Below are positions 24,501 to 33,040 of a DNA stretch of 64,000 nt, in pieces (position 1 is the first letter of the stretch; each line of letters begins with the position of its first letter). The notes beneath the pieces were generated by a model that searched no databases, was not told the origin of the DNA, and worked only from the letters and a program-made list of their open reading frames with translations. Source of the DNA: Enchytraeus crypticus (taxonomy: Eukaryota > Annelida > Clitellata > Enchytraeida > Enchytraeidae); the NCBI GenBank assembly GCA_905160935.1, contig CAJHZI010000794.1, forward strand, positions 3,363,501-3,427,500. The letters are read 5' to 3'. The position numbers and the translations under genes were made by a program.

Positions 24501-27500
24501 ATTACTACTTGTATGTTTATATTAATTACTACTTGTATGTTTATATTAATTACTACTTGTATGTTTATATTAATTACTACTTGTATGTTATATTAATTAC
24601 TACTTGTATGTTTATATTAATTATTACTTGTATGTTATATTAATTACTACTTGTATGTTATATTAATTATTTAGAAATAGAATGTTGTCGAGTCTCCGAA
24701 TCTCGTTTGCATAGATTTATCATGCAATTTTTCAGATAACGTGGAAAGCTATGTCTGGCCAACCAAACATTACGCTGAGTTAATGCATTATGGACATTAA
24801 GCTGAATTTTATACTATCATACAAACTTTAATTTAACTTTAATTTCTATCATTCAAAATTTAATTTTTATGATATATCAAGTGGAAAACTCTACATCCTG
24901 TTTTAACCTAATATCATACACTATCATATTAAGATTGCTTCTTGAGTTCTTTAAAATGAGATTTTTATATTGGCTTAACGTGCGATTGTGAAATATAAGT
25001 ATTGGCTAATGCAAGTAAGAAATATGTTGCAATAATTATATATTACAGGAAGTTTGTTAAATATGCTATTTATTGTTACTTTAATAATTCCCCGTGTTGT
25101 GTCCGGGTTGTTTGAAGAATTGACCAACCGGTGACTGCACGTGTCATAGAAGGCGACTAAAGCACCAAGATCCACACCAACGTCAGAAAGGGCATTCGGT
25201 TGGTGAACGCCTAGGCTCAAGAAATTGCTACAAAAATTTAAATGAATGGAGAAGTCTCAACTAGGGGATTGACTGATAGATGATATGATGTAGGACAGAG
25301 AGGATTTGCGGAAGTCTATTCGTATCCCGATGCTAGTTAAACTGGGATTCAAGGGAAGATGATGATGGTGATGACGTTACTTTAATAATGAACTCTGTGT
25401 ATGTGTGTTATAATAGAGAAAGCTTCTATAACGGATTTCCAGATAGCTTCTACCTCAACTGGCAGCATGGGCCCAAAGAAAGGCGTGTCTGGAGCCATGG
25501 GCTCTACAAGCAGTGGAGGCAGCAATGCCCCTGGTGTGGACACAGCTAACGCACATACCAGTGTGATTGCGCCAGACTTTGCTAGTTCTGCCAGTCACGC
25601 TGATGGAAAGGGTTTGAAGAGAAGAAGGTTGATTGGAGGAAGAGGAAGGGGTCGACCTCGAAAGTTTCTCCACTCAGTCCTTTCTCCTGCTGCCGATCTG
25701 CTGGACAGAGGTGCGAGGAAGAAGTAGAACTGTGTTATCTGACCCATATAAATATAGATTTATACATTAATTATTAAAGTAATATAACAATTTTGTATCG
25801 ATTTCATTGGAAGTCGCCTTCCTCGTGTTGTGTCCGAAAGTTTGAAGAATTGACCAACCATTGACTGCACGTGTCGTAGAAGGCGAATAAAGCACTAAGA
25901 TCAATACCAACGTCAGAAAGGGCATTCGGTTGGTGAGAGCCTAGGCTCCAGAAATTGCTACAAAATTTAAATGAATGGAAGTCTCAAATAGGGGATTGGC
26001 TGATAGTGTGGTGTACGACAGAAAGGCTTTGAGACAGTCTATCTGTATCCCAACCCTAGTTAAAGAGGGATTCAAGGGAGGATGATGATGATGATGATTG
26101 TTGGAAGTCGTGTAATGAATCAGTGATGTTAATAAATGTTTACTGACCCTACCCTAGTTAAACTGGGATTTCAGGGAAGATGATTACAATAATAAATAGC
26201 GGTTTAAAGCCAGTTTCCTCGCACAAGGATGATGTCAGAGTCGTATGTTCATTAGGTGTAGACTTGGTCACAGTGACTGACAGTCTACTATTAAATTTGA
26301 ATATTAAATGGAATTACTTTTCATTATTATTACTTATCATTACCTAGTTATAGTCATCAAATTTATTCTTTATGTACCCATTAAATTCTTCTACAGTCAC
26401 AGCATCTTAAGCCTCATTCAGCCTAACAAACAATTATAACAATGAAGCCAAGTTTCCTAATTTTTTCAGTGCGTCTTTTTATACACTTTTCTTATTATTT
26501 TATTGTTATTGGAGTGTTTATAATTATGTTCTCCACTCATATAGGCGATCTAGCTTATGAGCTATCCTTTGGCAAAATTAATTTTCCAGATTGATTAGAA
26601 ATGCAATGTTTTATTATATTATGTTTTATTATGTTATGTTTTATTATGTTATGTTTTATTATATTATGTTTTATTATGTTATGTTTTATTATGTTATGTT
26701 TTATTATATTATGTTTTATTATGTTATGTTTTATTATATTATGTTTTATTATATTATGTTTTATTATATTATGTTTTATTATGTTATGTTTTATTATATT
26801 ATGTTTTATTATGTTATGTTTTATTATGTTATGTTTTATTATATTATGTTTTATTATGTTATGTTTTATTATATTATGTTTTATTATATTATGTTTTATT
26901 ATGTTATGTTTTATTATGTTATGTTTTATTATATTATGTTTTATTATGTTATGTTTTATTATGTTATGTTTTATTATATTATGTTTTATTATGTTATGTT
27001 TTATTATATTATGTTTTATTATATTATGTTTTATTATATTATGTTTTATTATGTTATGTTTTATTATATTATGTTTTATTATGTTATGTTTTATTATGTT
27101 ATGTTTTATTATATTATGTTTTATTATGTTATGTTTTATTATATTATGTTTTATTATGTTATGTTTTATTATATTATGTTTTATTATGTTATGTTTTATT
27201 ATATTATGTTTTATTATATTATGTTTTATTATGTTATGTTTTATTATATTATGTTTTATTATGTTATGTTTTATTATATTATGTTTTATTATATTATGTT
27301 TTATTATGTTATGTTTTTTATGTTATATTTTATTCTATTCAGGTGAACCAATGGAAGATGAAGCTGATTGTCATACCAGTCTAAACACGGCTGCAGATGT
27401 TGTTGCTGTTGACCCAGCCTCACTATCGTCGCCTCCTGCGGGTGTCAATCGTCGTACGGCTGTGCTGTTTAACAATAAGATTCCAAAATCTAGTAAGTCA

Positions 27501-29047
27501 CCCAGCGATAGGAAACCTCTGGACTCCGGCAGAGCCTTAGCAAAGTCTTCAGCTAAAGGTCCGCGTAAGCCTGGCAGACCTCCTAAAGTCGCAGAGACAA
27601 AGAATGATGTTTTTGAGGATGATGATAGCATGGGAGAGATGCCAACTCTAAAACCTACGAACACAGAGTCAGAGGAATCTGACGGGGAGCTTTGTGATCA
27701 TCTTGAGCAGATGTCGGAAAGTGAATCTAATGCGAAGCAGACCGCTAAAAGTAAAGAACTTGGAGAAATTGATAAACGAGCAATTGAAAGTATGCCTTTA
27801 AGTATCTCGGTCACTAAACAAAAACATAAAAGTAATGATTACGTAGAAGGAGATGGTAATAAGACGCATGATGATGCGTTCTTAAATGAATCGATTTCTA
27901 AACAGAAACGTAAAAGCAAAGAACGTTATGAAGAAGTTGAAACACAACAAGACGATACTCAGCTAAAACATAGAAGCAAAGAACAGAAAGTCGAAAATCT
28001 TAAAGAGGGCGAAAACAGAGATAATCAAACAAAGAAATTACCACAGGATAAATTATGCAAAAGTAGTGGAGGCAGCAGTTCTATAGCAGGTCAGCTGAAA
28101 CGAGAAAGTTTTATGAGATATCGGAATCTGTCTAACAGCGAGTCTGACGGGGAAACGGCACGTCCTGCTGATAAACAAGCTGATTCTGATAGCGACTCAG
28201 CAGAGAGAGCCAGAGCTCTACGTAAGGCTGCGCGTAGAGACAGCAGCCGCTCCGAGAGTAGTGACAGCGAGAGTGGAAGCGAGTCTGAGAGCAGCAGTGA
28301 GGAGTCTACGACAGGTAAGGGTCCAAGGCACAAAATCCTAGTGGCTGTTTTTTGGTTGCTTTCATTCCTTCTTAGTGTAAACTCTCGCACTGACCTACAA
28401 GTTGTAATTACTTTCCATTAAGGTTGTGTATTTATTCTGTTTTTGCTTACACTAAGAGAATATCTTTGGTTAATATTGTTAAGTATGCAGTTTTTATTTT
28501 TAAACTTAAAGGCTTATATAGATTATGAATGGCATTGCATGCTGTGACACTGAACTACGTATGGATTATAAATAGAATAGGATGCATAGAATGCTGTGGC
28601 ACGAAACAATTTATGGATTACACCCCTGACATCATCCTTGTATAAGGAAAAGGACGTTAAACCTTTATTATTATTATTACTATTATTGTAGATAGCATAG
28701 CATGCTGTGTTGCTGAAATACTTGATCTGTGTGTGAGTTATTATTGCTGTTAATACTGTTGTAATTATTATGTCGATTTTAATTATAATTATATAGTTTT
28801 ATTTCGCAAAACTATTATAAAATCAACAGTTATATAGCATTATCATGACTGCGAGACCACGTAAGAAGCCTATTCTGTTGGTGCAGGCAAACACTCGACA
28901 GAAGCGGGTTGGTCATCTTCTGACAGCGGTGATGATGACAACGACGACATGACTCCACTAAAACCGTTTGATCTCGTGTGGGCAAAGTGCAAGGGCTACC
29001 CTTGGTACCCTGGACTGGTTAGTCCATTTTTAAATATGTGTGCCGAA

Positions 29048-29100
<53 letters not shown>

Positions 29101-29328
29101 TATATATACATGTATATATATAATTATATATATATATATATATATATGATATATAATTTATTTATATATATTATATATATATATATAGATATATAGAGAC
29201 ATGGATAGAGAGATAGATAGAGAGATAGAGAGATAAATAGGAGATATAGAGAGAGATAGGGAGAGAGAGGGAGAGAGAGAGGGAAAGAGAGAGAGATAGA
29301 TAGATAGATAGATAGTTAGTTAGTTAGT

Positions 29329-29379
<51 letters not shown>

Positions 29380-29590
29380 ATATATATATATTTATATACA
29401 TAGAAATATAAATATATATATATGTATATATATTTAATATATATATATTTATATACATAGAAATATAAATATATATATATACATATATTTAATATATTTA
29501 TATATATTGACATACATAGATATATATAGTATAATACATATATTTAATATATATTTATATATATATATCATATTATAGATTACATATATT

Positions 29591-29663
<73 letters not shown>

Positions 29664-31189
29664 AAAAATCTTGTGGCATTTTGGGGATACCTCCCCAAAA
29701 TGCCACAATGAGCTTGTGGCATTTTGGGGAGGTATCTCTGAGTTATTTATATTAGATATTAGGATGGGTCATTATGCACATGTTTGCCATAGTGCCGTAT
29801 TACTGTCCTAGTTTCTAGTTTTAGTTAGTGTTTGTGAACTAGTTCTTTGTGACTTCCAGTGCTCTAGTTGATAGATGGATAAATCTATCGATTACTACCA
29901 TTAATTGGTTTCTTGCTTGATTTATTTAGAAACTAATTGATTCATCATCATCATCTTCCCTTCAATCCTAGTTTAGCTAGGGTCGGGATTAACTAATGGA
30001 TTGATACTATTTATTTATTGGCTGATTTGACTGTTGTAGATTATAGACCCTAAGATGACGAAGTCGGATTGTGTGCACAATGGTATACCAGTACCAGTGC
30101 CTCCACCTGACGTGCAGGCCCTTAGACTCAAGTACAATATCACTGTTCACTTGATTCTCTTCTTCGATGCTAAGCGAACCTGGTAGGTACTTCTTGTATA
30201 TTGTATATTGAATGTCTCAATAGCGCAATGGTTAGAGGTATAGATAACGTCATGAAGAATGAAATGACAGACCCTGAGATTAATTGAAACCTCCTGAGGA
30301 GTAGATTCGTATCCCGACCTTAGCTAAACTGTGATCAAGGGAAGATGATGATGACAAAAATATAAAGCTTATACTATGAAATTGCGTTCTATTCATCTTT
30401 TCAAATACTTCTCATGTTCTTTCAGAAGCAAAGGAAATAAATATTGAAACTAAACGATTTATTACGGATTGGATGACGAGTTACGCAAATAAACAGGAAT
30501 ATCACTTTTTCTGTTGTAGAATATTAACTGTAGTTAAATGATGCCTATTGGTATCTATGAAGTAACGGAAAAGGCTCATCCAGTGGTGAGTTTAAGAGAA
30601 GTTAAAATCTCAGATAAATCTTCTCTGACAGTAGGCCTCTATACCTTATCATCCAGAAGCCAACTTGAGAAACTATTTAAGGCAATCGGAGTGACACTGC
30701 AAGTGCAAGAACACTGATAATAAAAATTAGAGGGCATTAGTGGGATATTAACTATTTATATTTATTAGCAATCCGTAAGTATATTTATAAAGCGCCGCTC
30801 AATGCTAAATGCCATAGTAGCGTTTATTGGAAATTGACGGTCAAGAAGCCTGGCGGTATATTATTATGACTGTAATTATGAGTAACTTCAGCTTTCGTTA
30901 TTCCTGTGTTCTAAAATAAATGAGACGTTTTTAAGCTGATGACTGAAATTAGTTTCATTTAAACAGATTTCCTAACCCAAAGAAACCTTTCTGAATTCTC
31001 ATAATATTACATGGTAATTGTGCTGTATTTATATTTTGCAGGCAGTATTTACCACCGAACAAGATCGAAAGGCTTGGAATTAGTCAAGTCTTGGATAACG
31101 TAAAGTTGAAAGACTGCAAGAAACCGAATATACGCAAAGCCGTTTTAACGGCTTACGATAAGGCTTTATTACATAAACCTACCGAGTAA
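15366..31189 (+). CDS. BRPF1: BRPF-family chromatin scaffold (BRPF1/BRD1/BRPF3), 14 exons, 5' end unresolved
   Basis: Exons: 15366-15532, 16283-17008, 17822-18021, 19112-19268, 20266-20319, 21014-21142, 21614-21745, 23029-23211, 24088-24178, 25417-25710, 27343-28314, 28887-29017, 30040-30182, 31042-31189. All junctions are GT-AG and in phase, giving 1167 codons from ATG 15389. Domains: EPC-like segment (about 15-100), PHD1 (about 114-162), extended PHD2 (about 167-302), helical region (about 420-500), degenerate bromodomain (about 490-580), acidic/basic low-complexity middle, PWWP (about 1050-1165). In known animals BRPF proteins hold together MOZ/MORF or HBO1, ING and MEAF6 in a nuclear histone H3 acetyltransferase complex. 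The N-terminal C2H2 finger is missing, and the first exon stays open upstream of its ATG to its acceptor, so an upstream exon is likely. Which of the three vertebrate paralogues it matches best was not tested. Confidence 0.9.
16283..17008 (+). CDS. BRPF1: BRPF exon 2: PHD1 and most of extended PHD2
   Basis: Carries [11 protein letters not shown], then a C4HC3 PHD finger (CAVC...[14 protein letters not shown]...WLCRHC) and the knuckle plus second PHD (CCLCPS...[13 protein letters not shown]...[15 protein letters not shown]...GFHVTCA). Compared with vertebrate BRPF the knuckle has an Ala-rich insertion of about 15 residues (around residue 185-200). These modules bind the unmodified H3 tail and DNA in known relatives. 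Confidence 0.95.
17150..17290 (+). repeat. Short repeats in BRPF intron 2
   Basis: GGTACTACCTATTGTAC occurs twice with a related third copy, and TATAGGCTGTGAGGCTAATA occurs twice at about 17247-17300. Confidence 0.7.
17515..17695 (+). repeat. Minisatellite, about 22-bp unit, BRPF intron 3
   Basis: Six to seven degenerate copies of a unit containing ACAAGGTAGGTCAAATCTTC. Several copies hold AGGTAGGT, a good match to a 5' splice site. Confidence 0.75.
17822..18021 (+). CDS. BRPF1: BRPF exon 3: end of PHD2, basic linker
   Basis: Starts with [11 protein letters not shown], which closes the second PHD zinc sites, and ends in the [11 protein letters not shown] motif shared with vertebrate BRPF. 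Phase 2 at the donor. Confidence 0.9.
18430..18630 (+). repeat. R1 dispersed repeat, 5' truncated
   Basis: Shares long blocks (GAAATTGCTACAAAATTTAA, CCCTAGTTAAACTGGGATTC, AAGGGAAGATGATGATG) with copies at 25087, 25820, 31905 and others. Ends in a GAT triplet run, the usual 3' end of this family. Confidence 0.85.
19112..19268 (+). CDS. BRPF1: BRPF exon 4
   Basis: Encodes [10 protein letters not shown] and [20 protein letters not shown]; the YWTLKRQSR block is a BRPF signature. The donor GT follows ATAATG at 19268. Confidence 0.9.
19560..19768 (-). repeat. R1 dispersed repeat
   Basis: Reverse copy in a BRPF intron: starts with TCATCATCATC and ends near AACACGGGTAG. Same block order as the plus-strand copies. 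Confidence 0.85.
20266..20319 (+). CDS. BRPF1: BRPF exon 5 (18 codons)
   Basis: Short exon, in phase on both sides, starting RLNGAS. Position between the YWTLKRQSR exon and the helical region supports it; sequence is variable here in the family. Confidence 0.7.
21014..21142 (+). CDS. BRPF1: BRPF exon 6: helical region
   Basis: Encodes [20 protein letters not shown], matching the family's LKxxLExxRxLVELxxxRE helix, which is used for MEAF6/ING contacts in known complexes. Confidence 0.85.
21160..21255 (+). repeat. Minisatellite, 17-bp unit
   Basis: Five near-perfect copies of TCAGACATTTCTATCAG, about 20 bp after the donor of BRPF exon 6. Confidence 0.9.
21614..21745 (+). CDS. BRPF1: BRPF exon 7: helix and start of bromodomain
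   Basis: Encodes [20 protein letters not shown], the expected helix leading into the bromodomain. Sequence after QEK ([12 protein letters not shown]) is the last trace before the ZA loop, which is not found. Confidence 0.85.
22199..22340 (+). repeat. R4 dispersed repeat (probable LINE or SINE 3' end) with TTGA tail
   Basis: The block GAGACGTCCCTGACATTG followed by GCGAGGAACCGGACATTAAA and ATTG repeats also occurs at 40908-40985 and reversed at 62345-62478. Confidence 0.8.
22590..23022 (+). mobile_element. Truncated LINE 3' end in BRPF intron 7
   Basis: The frame 22625-22850 is similar to the C-terminal part of the LINE ORF2 at 7290-7490 (shared [12 protein letters not shown] / KRSSLSDKNFII) and the 3' end has the same AATAAACGAATATATAATAA motif and triplet tail. 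It ends only a few bases before the acceptor of BRPF exon 8. Confidence 0.85.
23029..23211 (+). CDS. BRPF1: BRPF exon 8: C-terminal half of a degenerate bromodomain
   Basis: Encodes [20 protein letters not shown] followed by [17 protein letters not shown]. The first part matches bromodomain helix B; in the family consensus the next residues are Tyr-Asn, of which Asn binds acetyl-lysine, but here they read Arg-Ser. The acceptor follows directly on a LINE tail. Confidence 0.85.
23341..23560 (+). repeat. R3 SINE, 5S rRNA-derived head
   Basis: GCTCGGTTAGTACCTGGATG at about 23405 followed by a GGCCACCTAGAAG segment resembles the 3' half of animal 5S rRNA (internal control region, box C); GTTAAACACCGTC matches box A. 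Related copies at 37172, 51568 and, reversed, 57283. Confidence 0.75.
23643..23795 (-). repeat. R3 SINE 3' half, reversed
   Basis: The reverse complement (CCATGGAGAGGAAGGAG, CAAGCATCAGTGCTTCCTGA) matches the 3' body of the copy at 37172-37440. Confidence 0.75.
24088..24178 (+). CDS. BRPF1: BRPF exon 9: end of bromodomain, ETGMH motif
   Basis: Encodes [20 protein letters not shown] then MHLMPI, equivalent to the DFETGMH segment after the bromodomain in vertebrates. The donor GT at 24179 is the first of a long array of near-identical donor-like copies in the following intron. Confidence 0.85.
24160..24670 (+). repeat. Donor-seeded 23/24-bp minisatellite, BRPF intron 9
   Basis: About 20 copies of AATTACTACTTGTATGTTTA plus TATT, in 23- and 24-bp versions. 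The first unit contains the last bases of exon 9 (AATTACTACTC) and its donor (GTATGTTT). Each unit therefore repeats an exon end and a GTATGT donor. Confidence 0.9.
25087..25375 (+). repeat. R1 dispersed repeat, near full length
   Basis: Begins at CCCCGTGTTGTGTCCGGGTT and ends in GATGATGATGG. This copy and those at 25820 and 31905 define the family (about 280-290 bp). No open frame, no clear tRNA head; SINE-like or LINE 3'-end-derived. Confidence 0.85.
25417..25710 (+). CDS. BRPF1: BRPF exon 10: low-complexity with AT-hook-like motif
   Basis: Ser/Gly-rich sequence ending in a basic patch [10 protein letters not shown] that resembles an AT hook. Splicing phase 1 joins it to exon 11; without splicing it would stop 17 bp later at 25725-25727. 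Confidence 0.75.
25820..26097 (+). repeat. R1 dispersed repeat, near full length
   Basis: Same start and end as the copy at 25087; the two flank BRPF exon 10 in the same orientation. Confidence 0.85.
26143..26245. repeat. R1 3' fragment and reversed R5 end
   Basis: CCCTAGTTAAACTGGGATTT and AGGGAAGATGA (26150-26180) are the end of R1. Directly after, 26180-26240 is the reverse of the R5 3' end (CTCGCACAAGGATGATGTCA). Confidence 0.65.
26606..27310 (+). repeat. 15-bp tandem array with higher-order structure, BRPF intron 10
   Basis: Forty-seven consecutive units of ATGTTTTATTATATT or ATGTTTTATTATGTT. The A/G variant order of units 1-18 (26606-26875) is repeated exactly in units 19-36 (26876-27145); units 37-47 follow a 5-unit period. 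The unit has no stop in any plus-strand frame, so the array reads open and runs into exon 11. Confidence 0.97.
27343..28314 (+). CDS. BRPF1: BRPF exon 11: long acidic/basic low-complexity exon
   Basis: Begins just after a 15-bp tandem array. [15 protein letters not shown] and [11 protein letters not shown] match the vertebrate RRTSVLF and KRPGRPPK motifs, which secures the assignment. The rest is Lys/Glu/Ser rich with a Ser-Glu-Asp run before the donor at 28315. Confidence 0.9.
28610..28690 (+). repeat. R5 repeat end
   Basis: GACATCATCCTTGTATAAGG followed by AAAAGGACGTTAAACC and TTATTATT. The same end closes the LINE at 49195 and occurs reversed at 26200 and 43655. Confidence 0.75.
28887..29017 (+). 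CDS. BRPF1: BRPF exon 12: start of PWWP
   Basis: Encodes [18 protein letters not shown]. The aromatic PWYP block is close to the canonical PWWP; vertebrate BRPF1 has PSYP. PWWP domains bind H3K36-methylated nucleosomes. Confidence 0.95.
29050..29660. repeat. (TA)n-rich block with GATA and GAGA runs, BRPF intron 12
   Basis: Long alternating TA runs interrupted by GATA/GAGA (29190-29310), TTAG repeats (29312-29330) and imperfect TATATAAATA units. Confidence 0.95.
29671..29736. other. Three-arm inverted repeat: two alternative perfect hairpins
   Basis: Arm 29671-29687 pairs perfectly with 29692-29708 (17 bp, 4-nt loop). The segment 29686-29708 also pairs perfectly with 29714-29736 (23 bp, 5-nt loop). 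The middle arm is shared, so only one hairpin can form at a time. Core sequence TTGTGGCATTTTGGGG. Confidence 0.95.
30040..30182 (+). CDS. BRPF1: BRPF exon 13: PWWP core
   Basis: Encodes [16 protein letters not shown] and [13 protein letters not shown], with the conserved Phe-Phe-Asp and Trp. Phase 2 donor splits the Trp codon with exon 14. Confidence 0.95.
30219..30350 (+). repeat. Chimera: R2 tRNA-SINE head joined to R1 tail
   Basis: TAGCGCAATGGTTAGAG and AACGTCATGAAG match the R2 head at 54831. From about 30305 the sequence switches to the R1 3' end (ATTCGTATCCCGACC, AAGGGAAGATGATGATG). Confidence 0.6.
30515..30716 (+). pseudogene. Copy of RAD18 exon 1, with 59-residue ORF
   Basis: About 85 bp at 30518-30603 match 34130-34209, including an acceptor-like TTGTAG, an in-frame stop and the ATG. 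The ORF (ATG 30538 or 30541) has [13 protein letters not shown], against [13 protein letters not shown] in RAD18, then continues with unrelated sequence ([16 protein letters not shown]) to a stop near 30715. It lies inside BRPF intron 13. It may be a duplicated exon, a small gene or a relic. Confidence 0.5.
31042..31189 (+). CDS. BRPF1: BRPF exon 14: end of PWWP and stop
   Basis: Encodes [19 protein letters not shown] and a basic helix [20 protein letters not shown], then TAA at 31187-31189. Confidence 0.95.
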
Positions 31190-31756
31190 CTGTTGCATAT
31201 GCTTCTTCTTTAGTGCAAGCTAAACTGTTCCAGTGAAGCCAGAAACATTAATTTTCCAGCCAAGTAGAATTTTTATTAGTATATAAAGAGAAACACGACC
31301 TGTTCTTAGATATTGTTTGTTTCTAATTAAAATCTAAATTATTCTCCAAATTTCGCGTTATTTAATATTTAAAGAATTTTCAATGAAATGTGAAATGTGT
31401 ATTTAGTATTCTACTATTCTAAAATAATTCATATTTTGAATTTTATTTTCATATTTTCCAGCATCTGCTATAATTTGTTTGACTCTACCCTAGATTTCAT
31501 GTATCTCAAATTCTTATATAAGCTTTCACATGATATGGCTGCTGTATAGTCGCTATACTTGTTGGGTTATTTACTCTGAGTCTTCAATGCATCACAACAT
31601 CATAATTATTATAATTATCATGGATCTTTTAACATATATTTCCTAAGTACCTATATTTATTGTTTTGTGGAAATTTTAGTTATAGAGAATTTAAGGTTAT
31701 AAAGAACGTTGTAGATAATGTATTTAATTTTAGAAACATTTATTATTATGCATGGA

Positions 31757-31762
31757 AATAAA
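31757..31762 (+). terminator. Candidate BRPF polyadenylation signal
   Basis: AATAAA about 570 bp after the stop codon, the first canonical hexamer on this strand in a T-rich 3' region. Actual cleavage site unknown. Confidence 0.5.
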
Positions 31763-31904
31763 TTGGATTTTTGTATGTTGAAAATATTTCTAATTTTATT
31801 GCATCCCATCTCATTATAAGGGTACAGGGAGACATGCTACTGTTGTTAAAAGGCTAAGGAATATATAAAAATAGCATTTAGGTGAATTTATACCATTTAG
31901 TCTT

Positions 31905-32155
31905 TCCACCCTGTGTGTGTTGTGTCCGGGTTGCTTGAAGAATGGACCAACCGTGTAAATATGCACGTGTTGTAGAAGACGAAATAAAAAACTAGATCCA
32001 AACCAACGTTAGAAAGGGCATCCGGATGGTGAGCACCTAGGCTTCAAAAATTGCAACCAAAACTTAAATGAATGGACAAACTTAGAAAGTCTATTCGTAT
32101 CCCAACCCTGTTAAACTGAGATTTAATGGAAGATGTTGATTATGATGATACTATT
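31905..32155 (+). repeat. R1 dispersed repeat
   Basis: Starts near GTGTTGTGTCCGGGTTGC and ends in a degraded GAT run; same internal blocks as the copy at 25087. Confidence 0.8.
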
Positions 32156-32261
32156 TCGTTTTTACATTAATGTGAAAGTAAAATTTTTGACCTGTTTTAA
32201 TATTAAAATAATTATATGAATGCTTTTCATATTTTCACTATTTATATAATATTGAATATTT

Positions 32262-32380
32262 ACCCGTGTTGTGTTCGGGTTGCTGAAGAATAGACCAACG
32301 TGGACTGCACATGTTGTAAAAGGCTACGAGCACTAAAATCCAAACCAGCGTTAGAAAGGGCATTCGGTTGGTTCAAAAAC
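32262..32380 (+). repeat. R1 5' half, truncated
   Basis: CCCGTGTTGTGTTCGGGTTG through GGGCATTCGGTTGGTT, then the sequence changes abruptly to unrelated DNA before the LINE fragment. Confidence 0.8.
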
Positions 32381-32476
32381 CTGTCGGATTCTAGCTGAGA
32401 GTATTCTTGAACTGTTGAATCAGACGTTAAATTTAGCCATATCTTAATTAATTTCTCTATATCTTAACTATAGGCT

Positions 32477-33040
32477 TTATAGCACAATTTGTAGGCAACT
32501 ATCTATTCTTTTGGGGCGCACTGCGATGATTGGCATGATGAAAATTTGGAAGAGTAAGGACATACGCCTCGTTACCAAATGCAGGATAGTCAATGCGATA
32601 GTCTTCCCAATTGCCACATATGGATGCGAAAGTTGGACGCTAAAAAAGGCGGATAGAAGGAGAATCGACGCTTTCGAGCTTTGGTGTTGGAGACGCGTGT
32701 TACGAGTCCCGTGGCCGGCTAAAGTTAACAATAGAGATGTGCTAGATCGCATAAAAGCAAGTATTTCTCTTAGAGGGAAGATCACAAAGCAAAGGTTGTC
32801 ATACTTTGGACATGTCATGCGAGCGAGTTCAATTGAGAAATCAATTATGTTACGACCGGTCAGTGGAAAAAGGAGGAAAGGTCGTCAAAGAACGCGTTGG
32901 CTTGATACTGTAGAACTTGACCTCAACACCAGCATAGCGGATTTGAGGGAGGCAGTAAGAAATCGTGATACATGGAGACAGATAGTTCATAAAGTGTCCA
33001 AGAGTCGGCTTCGACTGAATGGATAACTCATCATCATCTT
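32477..33040 (+). mobile_element. LINE C-terminal fragment (RTE-like)
   Basis: An open frame through 33026 encodes the conserved LINE ORF2 C-terminus: YGCESWTLKKADRRRIDAFE, WCWRRVLRVPWPAK, RLSYFGHVMR and GRQRTRWLD. These are typical of RTE-type and related endonuclease-RT proteins. It is 5' truncated and ends in TCA triplets. The open 171-codon frame suggests a young insertion. Confidence 0.85.

Noticed and set aside
24160-24670. CRISPR-like direct repeat array
   Set aside because: Units abut without unique spacers and the context is a eukaryotic intron.
26591-28421. 606-codon ORF beginning in a Cys-Phe-Ile repeat
   Set aside because: The first 240 codons are the 15-bp intronic array, which has no stop in any frame; only the part from 27343 is exon.
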